DNA of 64,000 nt. Source: Methylobacterium sp. Its GTDB lineage: Bacteria > Pseudomonadota > Alphaproteobacteria > Rhizobiales > Beijerinckiaceae. The stretch covers positions 310,001 through 374,000 of the forward strand of contig JADCBP010000005.1 in NCBI GenBank assembly GCA_020253445.1. Reading direction: 5' to 3'. Positions within the stretch are counted from its first letter, which is position 1. Each line of letters starts with the position of its first letter. The position numbers and the translations under genes were made by a program. The notes beneath the pieces are model-generated. The model was not told the DNA's origin. It did no database searches and saw nothing but the letters and a program-made list of their open reading frames with translations. This document shows positions 1-8,776 of this stretch, one piece after another.

Positions 1-728
1 CCTTGGTGCGGAATGTGACCTTTTCACTCCGGGCCGGCGATCGGCTCGGGATCATTGGCCCCAGCGGTTCGGGCAAGTCGACTCTGGTGCGTGCCATCAC
101 GGATGTCTGGCGTCCCTGCAACGGTTCCGTGCGATTTGACGGCGCCGAACTTCGCCAGCATGCGCCGGAACAACGCGCCCGGATCATCGGCTATCTTCCT
201 CAGGACGTGCAGTTGCTGCGCGGAACCGTTGCCGAGAATATCTGCCGCTTCGATCCTCATTCGACAGCGGCGGAGATGGTGGCGGCTGCGAAGGCGGCCG
301 GCGCACATGAAATGATCCTTTCGCTGCCCAATGGGTACATGACGGATGTGGGCGAGAATGGTTCGAACATCTCGGGGGGGCAGCGACAGCGGATCGGCCT
401 CGCGCGTGCTCTTTATGGAGATCCATTCCTCGTCATCCTCGATGAGCCGAACTCCAACCTCGATGCCAATGGCGAGAAGTCGCTCAACATGGCCATCCGG
501 GGGGTCGCTGCGCGAGGTGGTATCGTGATCATCGTCGCGCACCGGCTGAGTGCCTTGAAGGATACCAACAAACTGCTCCTGCTGGTGGATGGACAGGTGC
601 AAGCCTTCGGCACAAGCGACGAGGTGATGGGGCTTCTCTCCGGTGGCGTGAAGCCCGAAGCCAAGCCGCAAGTTTCGAATCTGCCACCGGAAAAAGGCGC
701 TTCCACTCAGGATAAGCAATCCGCATGA
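1..728 (+). CDS. Type I secretion system ABC transporter, ATPase domain (5' end outside window)
   Basis: This is the C-terminal ATP-binding domain of a type I secretion exporter of the PrtD/HlyB class, which powers export of proteins across both membranes. The reading frame is open to the left edge, so the membrane domain lies outside the window. Counting from the TTG at base 3, Walker A (GPSGSGKST) is at 19-27, the Q-loop (YLPQD) at 64-68, the ABC signature (SGGQRQR) at about 124-130, Walker B (FLVILDEP) at 142-149, and the H-loop His in VAHRLS further on. The stop overlaps the next start (ATGA), so it is translationally coupled to the HlyD-like adaptor. No RTX-type substrate gene is seen in the window. 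Confidence 0.93.
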   Translation, partial: LVRNVTFSLRAGDRLGIIGPSGSGKSTLVRAITDVWRPCNGSVRFDGAELRQHAPEQRARIIGYLPQDVQLLRGTVAENICRFDPHSTAAEMVAAAKAAGAHEMILSLPNGYMTDVGENGSNISGGQRQRIGLARALYGDPFLVILDEPNSNLDANGEKSLNMAIRGVAARGGIVIIVAHRLSALKDTNKLLLLVDGQVQAFGTSDEVMGLLSGGVKPEAKPQVSNLPPEKGASTQDKQSA

Positions 729-2065
729 ATCCGAACAAGCTGCTCCCCGGATCCGGGACCTCTTCTGACGACAGCAACACGTCTGCCGAGATCTCTCGCA
801 TCAAGAAAAAATCAGCCCTGACAATGCTGTTCTTTTTCATGGTGTTTGGCGGCTGGTCTGTTCTTGCCTCGATTTCCGGCGCCGTTATCGCCAGCGGTTT
901 CGTCGTTGTCGAGACCAGCGCGCGCAGCATCCAGCATCTCACGGGCGGCATCGTCGAGAGAATCCTCGTCACCGAAGGGGAGCGCGTCAAGGCGGGCAGC
1001 CTCCTGGTGAAGCTCAACGAAACGCAGATCCGGGCCCAGCTTCAGATTCAGGCGAACGAGGTCGACGAGTTGCTGATCCGGCAGGCGCGGCTGGATGCCG
1101 AGCAGCTCGGCACCTCGGAAGTGGTTCTGCCCGCGGCTCTGCTGCCTCGCGAAAACAGTCCTGCGATCAGGCGGTTGCTTGAACTCGAGCAGATCATCCT
1201 CGCCAGCCGCATTCGAGTCTATGAAGGACAGCGAGCGCAGCTTCGCGAGCGAATCGTCCAATCCGAGATGGAGGGGCGCGGCAATATCGAGCAGCTCGAA
1301 TCCCGGAAAAATCAGGCTGACTTGATCCAGAAGGAAATCACCGAACTGGCACCGCTTGTCGAACGCCAGCTGGTGCCACGCACCCGCATCCATGCCCTTC
1401 AGCGCGACGCAGCCCGCATTGCCGGCGAAATGGGGGCGATCGCGGGCGACATCGCGCGTGGACAGGCGCGGATCTCGGAGACGGAGCTGCAAATTCTGCA
1501 GTTGGAGCAAGTGCGGCGCAACGAGGTGACCCAGGAAGCGCGTGACACGGCAACGCGTCTTGCCAGCGCCACCGAGAAGAAGATCGCCTTGGAAGATCAG
1601 CTGAACCACATCGAGATTCGCAGTCCGGTTGATGGCCAGATCCTGCAACTCTCCGTCTTCACGGTCGGTGGCGTCGTGCGTGCCGGCGAAACGCTGATGC
1701 GGATTGTGCCGGATAATGAACGCCTTGAATTCGACGTGCGCATCCTGCCGCGTGACATCGATCAGGTGCATATCGGCCAGAAGGCCTCCATTCGCCTCTC
1801 TGCGGCGAACCAGCAGAGCACGACCACTTTGGAAGGGCATCTCTATACGGTTTCGCCGGATCTGATCCTCGAACCGGCAACGCAGTTGCGTTATTTCTCG
1901 GGAAGGGTGCGGCTGGCACCGAGCGAGGTCGGGCGGCCGGAAGCCGGTCGCCTCAAGCCGGGAATGCCGGTAGAGGTTTTCATCCGCACCGAGGAGCGGA
2001 CACCGCTCTCCTATCTGCTGCGTCCTCTCGTCGAACAAACTGGACGTGCGTTTCGCGAACGATAA
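725..2065 (+). CDS. HlyD/PrtE-family type I secretion periplasmic adaptor
   Basis: The 446-residue product is the membrane fusion protein that links the inner-membrane ABC exporter to a TolC-like outer-membrane channel. It has a short cytoplasmic N-terminus, one membrane segment at about residues 37-60 rich in Phe, Val and Ala, a long Glu/Gln/Arg-rich coiled-coil hairpin at about 110-290, and a C-terminal barrel with the family-typical stretch HIEIRSPVDGQI followed by VVRAGETLMRIVP. Length matches the HlyD/PrtE family. It starts inside the stop of the exporter gene (ATGA), so the two form one operon. The outer-membrane partner is not present here. Confidence 0.93.
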   Translation: MNPNKLLPGSGTSSDDSNTSAEISRIKKKSALTMLFFFMVFGGWSVLASISGAVIASGFVVVETSARSIQHLTGGIVERILVTEGERVKAGSLLVKLNETQIRAQLQIQANEVDELLIRQARLDAEQLGTSEVVLPAALLPRENSPAIRRLLELEQIILASRIRVYEGQRAQLRERIVQSEMEGRGNIEQLESRKNQADLIQKEITELAPLVERQLVPRTRIHALQRDAARIAGEMGAIAGDIARGQARISETELQILQLEQVRRNEVTQEARDTATRLASATEKKIALEDQLNHIEIRSPVDGQILQLSVFTVGGVVRAGETLMRIVPDNERLEFDVRILPRDIDQVHIGQKASIRLSAANQQSTTTLEGHLYTVSPDLILEPATQLRYFSGRVRLAPSEVGRPEAGRLKPGMPVEVFIRTEERTPLSYLLRPLVEQTGRAFRER

Positions 2066-2189
2066 CAGGGGTTTGAAGCATTTGGCCCTATGGCTGTGCT
2101 TCGTGCAATTTCTGCTCGCCGCAAGGTGATGCAGGTTGAACCTCTGAAGATTGTGTATACAGTGATCGGGTTGTTGGAGGTATGCGGCA

Positions 2190-3233
2190 ATGCGTTTGGC
2201 GTTTCGGACGATGAAGATTACCGGGCGGCCCGTATTCGTTCTTTCGGTTCTCCTTCTTTTGGCTGCCGCCCAGAATGCTGCTGCGGTCTCCTGCAGTGAT
2301 GCGGTGAGTGATCCTTCCCAGAGTGATCGAGCCACGAGTTCTCTCGATGATCTGCTTGCGTCAAACCCCCATGGGGGACTTGTTTTCGTGCGACAGGTCC
2401 GAGATTCCGTCGCGCATGATTTTCGCGGTTCTGACAGTCTCCTGGCTGCGTTGAGAAAAGCAAATGATCGCCAGCGCGAAGCTCTGGTCGTGGGCCTTGG
2501 TCGCGCCTCGGCGGATTGTGCCGCCTTCAAGAACGAGGTTCCGGCGCAACTGAGGGCGGTGGTGGCGCAGATGGGTGACATGCGCCTGTTCCGCCTTTTC
2601 GAAGTCGCTGCAGCCTCTGGCCCAGCCACATCCTCTCCCGGGTCGGCCGCTGCTCCTGCGGTTGCCGCTGGTGAACGCTGCACCCTGGATCGCGCTCCCC
2701 TCTCCAAGGAGGAGATTGATGCTTTTCGAAACAATCCTTCGGGGGTGCTCGCAGGGAACCCGCTCGGTGGCTCCGAATTGAGTTCTCTCGTGCGCAATCT
2801 CATGCTCAGCGATCCATCGACGCTCACCGCGATTTCCGGGCTTATGGCCGAGAGCACGCCGCGCCAGATGGTGGCGATTGCCGCCGGCCTTGGTCAGGCG
2901 GCCAATGCCTGCGAATTCACGTTGCCGGTCGTGACCCAGTCGATCCAGCGCATGATCGCATCCCTCAACAACAGCGAGATCGAGCAAACCTTCCAGGCGG
3001 TGGTTGGCAATCGGCAGGTGGGTGCCATCGGCACAACTGGTACCTTTGCGGCCGTTCCGGCGCCGGCCTCCGGGCCGCTTGGTGCGATTGGCGTTCTTTC
3101 CGTGGGAAGCCAGGGCAGCGGCAATGTGCCGAATGCCGCCGGTCGCTTTTCTTTCTTTGACGGGACGAGCGGCTCTTTCACCCGAAATGAAACGACGACA
3201 GTGTTTTCCGCGGGGTCACCGGTCAGTCCTTGA
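2190..3233 (+). CDS. Secreted protein of unknown function with two internal repeats
   Basis: I do not recognise this family. The 347-residue protein has a Sec-type signal sequence at about residues 8-33; the ATG at 2211 is an equally good start. The mature part contains two copies of a ~105-residue module, at about 35-140 and 164-272. Each has a Cys at its start and a Cys 75 or 77 residues later (35/110 and 164/241), an Asn-Pro-x-Gly-Gly segment (59-63 and 190-194), and an Arg-Gln then Gly-Leu-Gly spaced identically before the second Cys. The Cys pairs suggest one disulfide per module in the periplasm. The modules are joined by an Ala/Ser/Pro linker and followed by a Gly/Ala-rich tail. It sits between type I secretion and polysaccharide genes, suggesting an envelope role. 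Confidence 0.8.
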   Translation: MRLAFRTMKITGRPVFVLSVLLLLAAAQNAAAVSCSDAVSDPSQSDRATSSLDDLLASNPHGGLVFVRQVRDSVAHDFRGSDSLLAALRKANDRQREALVVGLGRASADCAAFKNEVPAQLRAVVAQMGDMRLFRLFEVAAASGPATSSPGSAAAPAVAAGERCTLDRAPLSKEEIDAFRNNPSGVLAGNPLGGSELSSLVRNLMLSDPSTLTAISGLMAESTPRQMVAIAAGLGQAANACEFTLPVVTQSIQRMIASLNNSEIEQTFQAVVGNRQVGAIGTTGTFAAVPAPASGPLGAIGVLSVGSQGSGNVPNAAGRFSFFDGTSGSFTRNETTTVFSAGSPVSP

Positions 3234-3272
3234 CCCTTTATTCAAGTCTTAACGCTGGATCGGCACATTAAC

Positions 3273-5546
3273 GTGATGAATTACGTTACTCCGTACCCGC
3301 GTCAAGCTGCCGAGGCTGGCGATCAGCTTGAAATTCGTCGTTACGATCTCGGCGAGTTATTGGCCATTCTCCGCCGGCAGAAGAATTTCATCATCGGCGT
3401 CGCGTTGCTCTTCGTTGGGCTGGCGCTGATCTATGTTGTCTTTGCTCAACGGCAATACACGGCGCAGACGACAATCATCATTGATCCCCGGCGTCTGCAA
3501 ATCTTCCGTCAGGACAGCTCTCTGACCGCCGATCCCGTGCTCGACAGCGCGGCGATCGAGAGCCAAATTGAGATGCTGAAATCCGATCGCGTGATCCTCG
3601 CCGTCGTCAAGAGTCTCAAGCTGACCGAAGACGATGAATTCGTTGGCCCCTCGACCAACCCGATCAACATCGCGATTCAATCCTTGACATCGATATTCGG
3701 CCGCGACGCTCCGGGTTCGGAAGAGGTCCTTCGGATGAGGGCTGTTGCGGCCCTTAAGGACCGTTTCGAGGCGAAGCGCATCGGTCTGAGTTTCGCAATC
3801 GGCATCAGCTTCACCTCGCGCGTTCCGGCCAAGGCGTCGTTGATCGCCAACGAAATCGCCGAGGCGTATATCACTGACCAGCTGGCGTCGCGGTATGAAC
3901 TGACCAGCCGGGCAGGGACGTGGTTGCGTGGCCGCCTTAACGACCTGCGACACGAGGCCAATGCCGCCGAGCGCCGTCTGCAGGAATTCAAGGCCGACAA
4001 CAAGATTTTCGAATCAAGTGGCAAGCTTGAAGTCGAGCAGAAGCTGCAGGAAGCCACCACCAAGCTTGGTGTTGCGCAGGTCGATACGGCAGTGAAGAAA
4101 GCGCAGCTCGAACAGATTCGCAATGCAGTTTCCTCCGGCAACCCGGAGGCGGTGACCGCCGAAGCACTGAATGACCCCGTCGTTGCGCTGCAGCGTAATC
4201 TCTATCTCGAAAAATCCAAGGAGATTGCGGGGCTTACGGCCAAGCTCGGCGCGAACCACCTGGTTACCCAGCGCGCCATCGAAGAGCGGCGCAACCTCCA
4301 GACCAATCTGCTGACCACCTTGCGCTCGATCGAGACGCTGAAGGCAGGCGAATTTGAGGCTGCGCGCACGTCCGAGGCGTCGCTGAAACAGGAAATCGAA
4401 TTTCTGCAGGCCGAGTTCTCCCGCACGCGTCAAATGCAGATCCAGCTTAAGGATCTCGAGAGCGCGGCGGTATCCTTCCGGGCCCTGTTCGACACGATGA
4501 ACCAACGCTACCTGCTGGCCGTGCAACAGCAATCGTTCCCCGTGAGTGACGCTCGCGTCATTACCGATGCGACACCTCCATTGCGGCCGAGCTGGCCCAA
4601 ATCGCCGCTGATCCTCGCGGCGGCCCTCGTCTTTGGCATCGGCCTTGGTGGCCTGATCGCGCTCATCCGCGAGATTCTGGATAACCGCATTCGGAATGTG
4701 CGCCAGTTGCGTGACGCCACGAAATCCGAATTTCTGGGCATCTTGCCGGTTGAGACAGCGCGGGAACCATTCGATCTCCCGATACTCGAAGAGCAGATCG
4801 GGCGCGCCGCCCAGTTGGACCAGACCGCGCGGCTCTTCAAGATCACCAAAACCAACGCGGCATTCTGGCGCGTCTTGCGCACGCCTTTCTCTGTCTTCGC
4901 GGAGACCATCCGGAAGATTACAGTTTCAATTGATGTCGAGCGCATGTCGCGGGATGTTCGCGTGATTGCGATGGTCTCGGCCAATTCGGGCGAGGGCAAG
5001 AGCACCACAACAGCCAATCTGGGCCTGTCCATCGCGCGCTCGGGCAAGCGCGTGCTGATGATCGATGGTGACTTGCGCAATCCGCTGTTGACGCGCTCCC
5101 TTACCCCCGACGCTCAGGAAGGACTGCTGGAAGTGCTCTCGGGCAAAACCAGCTTCGCCGAGGTTGTTTGGCAGGATGAACTAACCAGTCTGTCATTCCT
5201 GCCAACGGTTCTCTTATCCCAACCCAAGGATACTGGCCGTTACCTCGGCTCGGCGGCCATGCAAAGACTTCTGGAGCGGCTCGGCCAGCATTACGACTAC
5301 GTGATCATCGATACGGCTCCCGTGGGCCCTGTCGTTGATGTCCGCGCTTTCGCGCATCTGATTGATGGCTTCGTCCTTGTCGCGGCCTGGGGTCAAACCG
5401 CGCGCGCTGATGTCGCAGCAGTGGCGGAAGCGAACTTCATCCAGAAGAAACTGCTTGGCTCGGTGCTGACGAAGGTCAACATGCGGTCCTTTCAGAACTT
5501 CGATACCTATAACCACAGTTACTTCACCGAAGAGAGGCGCGCCTGA
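3273..5546 (+). CDS. Wzc/ExoP-like polysaccharide co-polymerase and tyrosine autokinase
   Basis: This 757-residue inner-membrane protein controls polymerisation and export of exo- or capsular polysaccharide. An N-terminal Wzz domain has a first membrane segment at about 38-60 and a second at about 443-465, enclosing a long periplasmic coiled-coil region. The cytoplasmic BY-kinase domain follows, with Walker A (SGEGKSTTT) near residue 571, Walker A' (VLMIDGDLRNP) near 594 and Walker B (YVIIDTAP) near 676. The C-terminal tail has only two tyrosines (746 and 750) rather than the usual Tyr-rich cluster. GTG 3273 and ATG 3276 are adjacent possible starts. The downstream small gene begins 26 bases after the stop. 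No glycosyltransferases of a polysaccharide cluster are seen, so those genes probably lie elsewhere. Confidence 0.93.
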   Translation: MMNYVTPYPRQAAEAGDQLEIRRYDLGELLAILRRQKNFIIGVALLFVGLALIYVVFAQRQYTAQTTIIIDPRRLQIFRQDSSLTADPVLDSAAIESQIEMLKSDRVILAVVKSLKLTEDDEFVGPSTNPINIAIQSLTSIFGRDAPGSEEVLRMRAVAALKDRFEAKRIGLSFAIGISFTSRVPAKASLIANEIAEAYITDQLASRYELTSRAGTWLRGRLNDLRHEANAAERRLQEFKADNKIFESSGKLEVEQKLQEATTKLGVAQVDTAVKKAQLEQIRNAVSSGNPEAVTAEALNDPVVALQRNLYLEKSKEIAGLTAKLGANHLVTQRAIEERRNLQTNLLTTLRSIETLKAGEFEAARTSEASLKQEIEFLQAEFSRTRQMQIQLKDLESAAVSFRALFDTMNQRYLLAVQQQSFPVSDARVITDATPPLRPSWPKSPLILAAALVFGIGLGGLIALIREILDNRIRNVRQLRDATKSEFLGILPVETAREPFDLPILEEQIGRAAQLDQTARLFKITKTNAAFWRVLRTPFSVFAETIRKITVSIDVERMSRDVRVIAMVSANSGEGKSTTTANLGLSIARSGKRVLMIDGDLRNPLLTRSLTPDAQEGLLEVLSGKTSFAEVVWQDELTSLSFLPTVLLSQPKDTGRYLGSAAMQRLLERLGQHYDYVIIDTAPVGPVVDVRAFAHLIDGFVLVAAWGQTARADVAAVAEANFIQKKLLGSVLTKVNMRSFQNFDTYNHSYFTEERRA

Positions 5547-5572
5547 TCGGGCGCGCGGGCCTCTTTCGCCTG

Positions 5573-6352
5573 GTGCTCCGAATCCTCATCGCAGGATTCG
5601 CCGTTGCAGCCATGCTTCAGGCGATCCGTGTTTTGCCGAAGGCACCGGGTCTCGATCAATCGAACAGGATCGCCAAACGAATCTTGATGCGAGATCGGCT
5701 GGCCCCCTTGATTGTCGAGCGCCAGCTCGAACCAGTTTCCGATCTTGGCCAAGGTGATTGCGCCATGATGGATTGGACGGCGATGGTGCTCCTCTCGGGC
5801 TGGTCCTCCGAATATGCGCATGCGCAGGGTCTTTTCGAGCAGGCCGATCAACGCACGCAGCGTGCCTTGAACATAGCCGAAAAGGCGATCCAATGCGCGC
5901 CGACAAACGGCTATGCATGGATGTCCATTGTCCGGTTGACCCTTGTCAATGAAGGTTTCCACGACCGCCAGCGACGCATTCTTGACCTGACCTGGCAGCT
6001 CATGCCGTACGAAGCATGGGTAATGCTGGCGCGGGCTGCGATCATCGTCTCCAGCGGCAATCCGGATGATCGCGAGCGGCGCAGACGCGCACTGGATGAT
6101 CTGGCGAGGCTGGTCGAGGCGGAGGCGACGAGGAGCGTCGTCGCGATCATTCGCGGTGCCGGTCCGCAGGCTCAGGTTGAATTGGCCGAGCGAGTGGCTA
6201 AACTGCCCTATCGCATTCAGCGGCGATACCAGGCCGAGGCGGTTGCGTTGGGCATCGATACAACGCCGCTGAGTATTCCTCCTTCCAGCGCCGATCCCGA
6301 ATGGGTGAAGCGACATCGCGACTGCCAGGATAACCCTCGGGCCTGCCCGTAA
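5573..6352 (+). CDS. Small TPR-like protein linked to polysaccharide kinase gene
   Basis: The 259-residue product begins with a hydrophobic segment (about residues 3-20) that could be a membrane anchor or signal. The body is helical, with a tetratricopeptide-like stretch at about 95-150 where Ala, Tyr, Trp and Leu recur at helix-packing positions (for example NGYAWMSIVRLTL). Two Cys-containing segments are present. It starts at a GTG 26 bases after the Wzc/ExoP-like gene and is probably cotranscribed with it; the weak start makes ATG 5612 an alternative. No enzyme motif is visible. A role in polysaccharide production is inferred from position only. Confidence 0.75.
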   Translation: MLRILIAGFAVAAMLQAIRVLPKAPGLDQSNRIAKRILMRDRLAPLIVERQLEPVSDLGQGDCAMMDWTAMVLLSGWSSEYAHAQGLFEQADQRTQRALNIAEKAIQCAPTNGYAWMSIVRLTLVNEGFHDRQRRILDLTWQLMPYEAWVMLARAAIIVSSGNPDDRERRRRALDDLARLVEAEATRSVVAIIRGAGPQAQVELAERVAKLPYRIQRRYQAEAVALGIDTTPLSIPPSSADPEWVKRHRDCQDNPRACP

Positions 6353-6370
6353 CGTGACGAGCTCCCCGTT

Positions 6371-6897
6371 TTTTGACCAGCCTTGGGGGGAAATTGCCGG
6401 GGTTAAGGCTCAAGCCGGCAGGAATGACGCCTTTCAGACAGGCCCAGAGGTCGAGATCGCGGCTGATGAACTCCGAGCCCTGATCGACCCGGATTGTCTT
6501 GGGATAGCCGATGCTCCCACAACCGCGCTCAAGGGTAGCAACAACATCCTCCCCGGTAGCTGAACCTCGGATCGACGGCCGGGGAGAACCGCGAGAAGGT
6601 ATCGACGAGGGTGAGCACATGCAGCTGTCGCCCTGTAGCCAGATGGTCATGGACGAAATCCATCGCCCAGGTCTCGTTGACCCGCACAGGTGGCAGGCGG
6701 TCTTCCCGCAGCTTCGCCTTCACCCGACGCGTCGCTGATCCCGGCTTTCCGGCACAATTCGCCGATCGGTGTGCATCCTCTGCCTGCTTCAGAACGAAGG
6801 CGATCTGCACCTCTGTGAACTTCGATGCCTTCATGGAACTCTCCTTGCCCCGATCCCGGGACCTTGGTCGGAAAATTCCAGCTCTAAATGGTCCAGT
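6371..6897 (-). mobile_element. Remnant of an IS3-family insertion sequence with internal deletion
   Basis: Reading leftward from about 6897, imperfect terminal sequence (minus strand TGGACCATTTAGAGC) precedes an OrfA-like start, MKASKFTEVQIAFVLKQAED. After about 25 codons the reading passes directly into the middle of an OrfB integrase (WAMDFVHD, LTLVDTFSRFS), so most of OrfA and the front of OrfB are deleted. The other end near 6371 (TGACCAGCC reading inward) is a weak inverted match to the first. The element is about 530 bases instead of roughly 1.2-1.3 kb. It lies between the polysaccharide genes and the TRAP operon and marks an old insertion boundary. Confidence 0.75.
6400..6834 (-). pseudogene. 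Degenerate IS3-type transposase (OrfA start fused to OrfB remnant, frameshifted)
   Basis: The first frame (start at 6834) reads the OrfA N-terminus and then the OrfB rve core with the first catalytic Asp (MDFVHD). A frameshift near 6565 moves the match to another frame, which continues EDVVATLERGCGSIGYPKTI and reaches the second catalytic Asp (RVDQGSEF). The match stops around LDLWACLKGVI, before the catalytic Glu, so the DDE triad is incomplete. It cannot encode an active transposase. Confidence 0.8.
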
Positions 6898-6934
6898 CTA
6901 ACCGGTGCACGTCAGGCGTTCCGGCGCTGATCTC

Positions 6935-8197
6935 TCAGTAGAGGGTCAGGGCCGGGACATAGCTCACGAGCATCAGCACGATCATCGCCACCGCGAAGAA
7001 TGGCCAGAGTTCCCGCGTCGTCTCCGCCATCGAACATCGCGCGATCGAGGCCGAGATGAAGAGCGTCGTGCCGATGGGCGGAGTGTAAAGGCCGATCCCG
7101 AGATTGATGATCATGATGAGCCCGAGCTGCACCGGATCGAGCCCGATCGCAGCGGCGAGCGGCACGAAGATCGGCCCGAGCAGCAGGATCGCCGGCGGCA
7201 GGTCGAGCGGCATGCCGATGAGCAGCATCAGGATGTTGAGCGCGAGGATGATCAGCAGCTTGTTGTCGATCGTCGCCTTCACCCATTCGGCGAAACGCGC
7301 GGGCACCTGGTCAAAGGTCAGCAGCCAGCCGACCACCGCGCTGCCCATGATGACGAGCATCACCACGCCTGTGGCGATGCCTGCTTCCACCATGGATTGG
7401 CAGAAACGTTTCCAGCTCAGGTCCCGGTAGAAGAACAGGCTGAGAAGCAGAGAATAGACCACCGACAGAACCGCCATTTCTGTCGGCGTCGCGAAGCCCG
7501 CGCGCAAACCCACGAGAATGAGGATCGGCAAGGCCAGGGCGGGCATCGACTGGATCGCGAGCCTCAGCAGCGCCTTGCGATCCACCGGCTCGGTGGAGGG
7601 ATGATATCCGCGGCGCTTCGAAATCCACCAACACACGCCGATGAAACCGGCGGCCATCATCAGCCCCGGCAGGATGCCCGCAATGAAGAGATCCGCCACG
7701 CTCACGCCGCTCACCAGGGCGTAGAGGATCATCGGAATGGAGGGCGGGATCAGAATGTCGATGACGGCGGAGGTCGCGTTGTTCGCCGCTGTCAGACCGG
7801 CCGGATAGCCCCGCTTCTTCTGCCATGGGATGAGCACGCCGCCGAGTGCGGAGGCATTGGCGACCGCGCTGCCCGAGACGCCACCAAAGGCCACGGAGGC
7901 AACGACCGTGGTGGAGAGCTCGCCACCGCGCCACCGCTTCATGCCCTCGGTCGCGAAATCGAGGAGCTGCCGGCCGAGCTTGCCGCCCATCATCAGGGCC
8001 CCGGCAAGCGTGAAGAACGGCAGGGCCAGCATGGGGAAGGATTGCGTCTGGTCGAACATCTGCTGGGCGATCAGCATCAGAGGCAGCCCGTTGCCGTCCC
8101 ACATCACCGCGACCGCCCCCGCGATCACGAGGCCATGGCCCACGGGAATCGCGAGGATCATCAGCACCGTGAAGGCAATCACCATGGTGAAGCTCAT
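6935..8197 (-). CDS. dctM: TRAP transporter large permease (DctM)
   Basis: This 420-residue protein is the large membrane subunit of a tripartite ATP-independent periplasmic transporter, driving solute import with an ion gradient. It is hydrophobic throughout with about 12 membrane segments and typical DctM stretches such as GMPLDLPPAILLLGPIFVP and IPPSIPMILYALVSGVSVADLF. The start at 8197 (MSFTMVIAF) gives the normal family length and follows the dctQ stop by two bases; the frame is open further upstream but that part is antisense-like and overlaps dctQ. It is the last gene of the leftward operon. Confidence 0.95.
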   Translation of the reverse strand: MSFTMVIAFTVLMILAIPVGHGLVIAGAVAVMWDGNGLPLMLIAQQMFDQTQSFPMLALPFFTLAGALMMGGKLGRQLLDFATEGMKRWRGGELSTTVVASVAFGGVSGSAVANASALGGVLIPWQKKRGYPAGLTAANNATSAVIDILIPPSIPMILYALVSGVSVADLFIAGILPGLMMAAGFIGVCWWISKRRGYHPSTEPVDRKALLRLAIQSMPALALPILILVGLRAGFATPTEMAVLSVVYSLLLSLFFYRDLSWKRFCQSMVEAGIATGVVMLVIMGSAVVGWLLTFDQVPARFAEWVKATIDNKLLIILALNILMLLIGMPLDLPPAILLLGPIFVPLAAAIGLDPVQLGLIMIINLGIGLYTPPIGTTLFISASIARCSMAETTRELWPFFAVAMIVLMLVSYVPALTLY

Positions 8198-8199
8198 GC

Positions 8200-8772
8200 T
8201 CAGGCCTCCCGATAATCCAGGCTGAAGCGCCGGCTTGTCCCGAGGAGAGCAATCCGCACGGATGACGTGATGTGAACGACACAGAGCGCGATGCAGCAGG
8301 CGGCGATGGCCCAGTAGCCATGGCTGCCGGGCAAACCGAGCACGGGGCTCCTCTCGATTTTCGTGATGTCCGCCACCAGCATCGCCTGCTGGAACAGCAC
8401 GGCATAGGAGATCACGATGATCGCATTGCCAAGATGCAGCAGCCAGCGACGGCGTCGTTCGTTGCCCACGAATTCCAGCAGCCAATCCACCGCCATATGC
8501 CCGCCGGCCTGCGCCGCGACGACGATTCCACCTGCGATGAACCAGGGAAAGAGCCGTTCCGGCAATTCCTGCAGGGCCGCGAACCCGCCGGAGGGCATGA
8601 GGTAGCGCGTCAGAACATTGGTTGTCATGATGACAGTCAGCGCGATGCCGCTGACGAGGATCAGCAGCCGGCCAGCCATCGTGATGGCCCGTTCGACCGC
8701 GCCGGCCGCGGCAATCGCGGCTCGCCCGGTCCGGGAGAGGGGGAGAACCTCTCCCGTCCCAGTCGGTTCCAA
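8200..8772 (-). CDS. dctQ: TRAP transporter small permease (DctQ)
   Basis: This is the four-helix small membrane subunit that pairs with DctM. Family-typical features are TTNVLTRYLM at the end of the first helix, the amphipathic LQELPERLFPWFI segment, and HMAVDWLLEFV before helix three. Start choice is unsure. The TTG at 8772 gives 190 residues but lacks a good ribosome site and makes the dctP-dctQ hairpin coding. The ATG at 8679 gives 159 residues and places the hairpin in an untranslated spacer, which fits common dctP-dctQ arrangements. The gene lies between dctP and dctM in the same operon. Confidence 0.88.
   Translation of the reverse strand: MEPTGTGEVLPLSRTGRAAIAAAGAVERAITMAGRLLILVSGIALTVIMTTNVLTRYLMPSGGFAALQELPERLFPWFIAGGIVVAAQAGGHMAVDWLLEFVGNERRRRWLLHLGNAIIVISYAVLFQQAMLVADITKIERSPVLGLPGSHGYWAIAACCIALCVVHITSSVRIALLGTSRRFSLDYREA
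8732..8756. promoter_or_regulatory. Stem-loop between dctP and dctQM
   Basis: A perfect 9-base inverted repeat, CGGGAGAGG and CCTCTCCCG, encloses a 7-base loop just downstream of the dctP stop. It lacks a T-run. Such spacer hairpins often stabilise the abundant binding-protein part of a polycistronic message or attenuate the membrane-subunit part. That role is inferred. Confidence 0.55.
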
Positions 8773-8776
8773 GGGA

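Noticed and set aside
6347-6372. GTAACG after the TPR-like gene as another SigF-type promoter
   Set aside because: Sixteen bases downstream there is no CGAA, and no gene follows in that direction.
6905-8215. Long open frame of over 430 codons on the plus strand opposite dctM
   Set aside because: It is an Arg/His/Asp-rich antisense shadow caused by high GC at third positions; dctM on the other strand has full family conservation.
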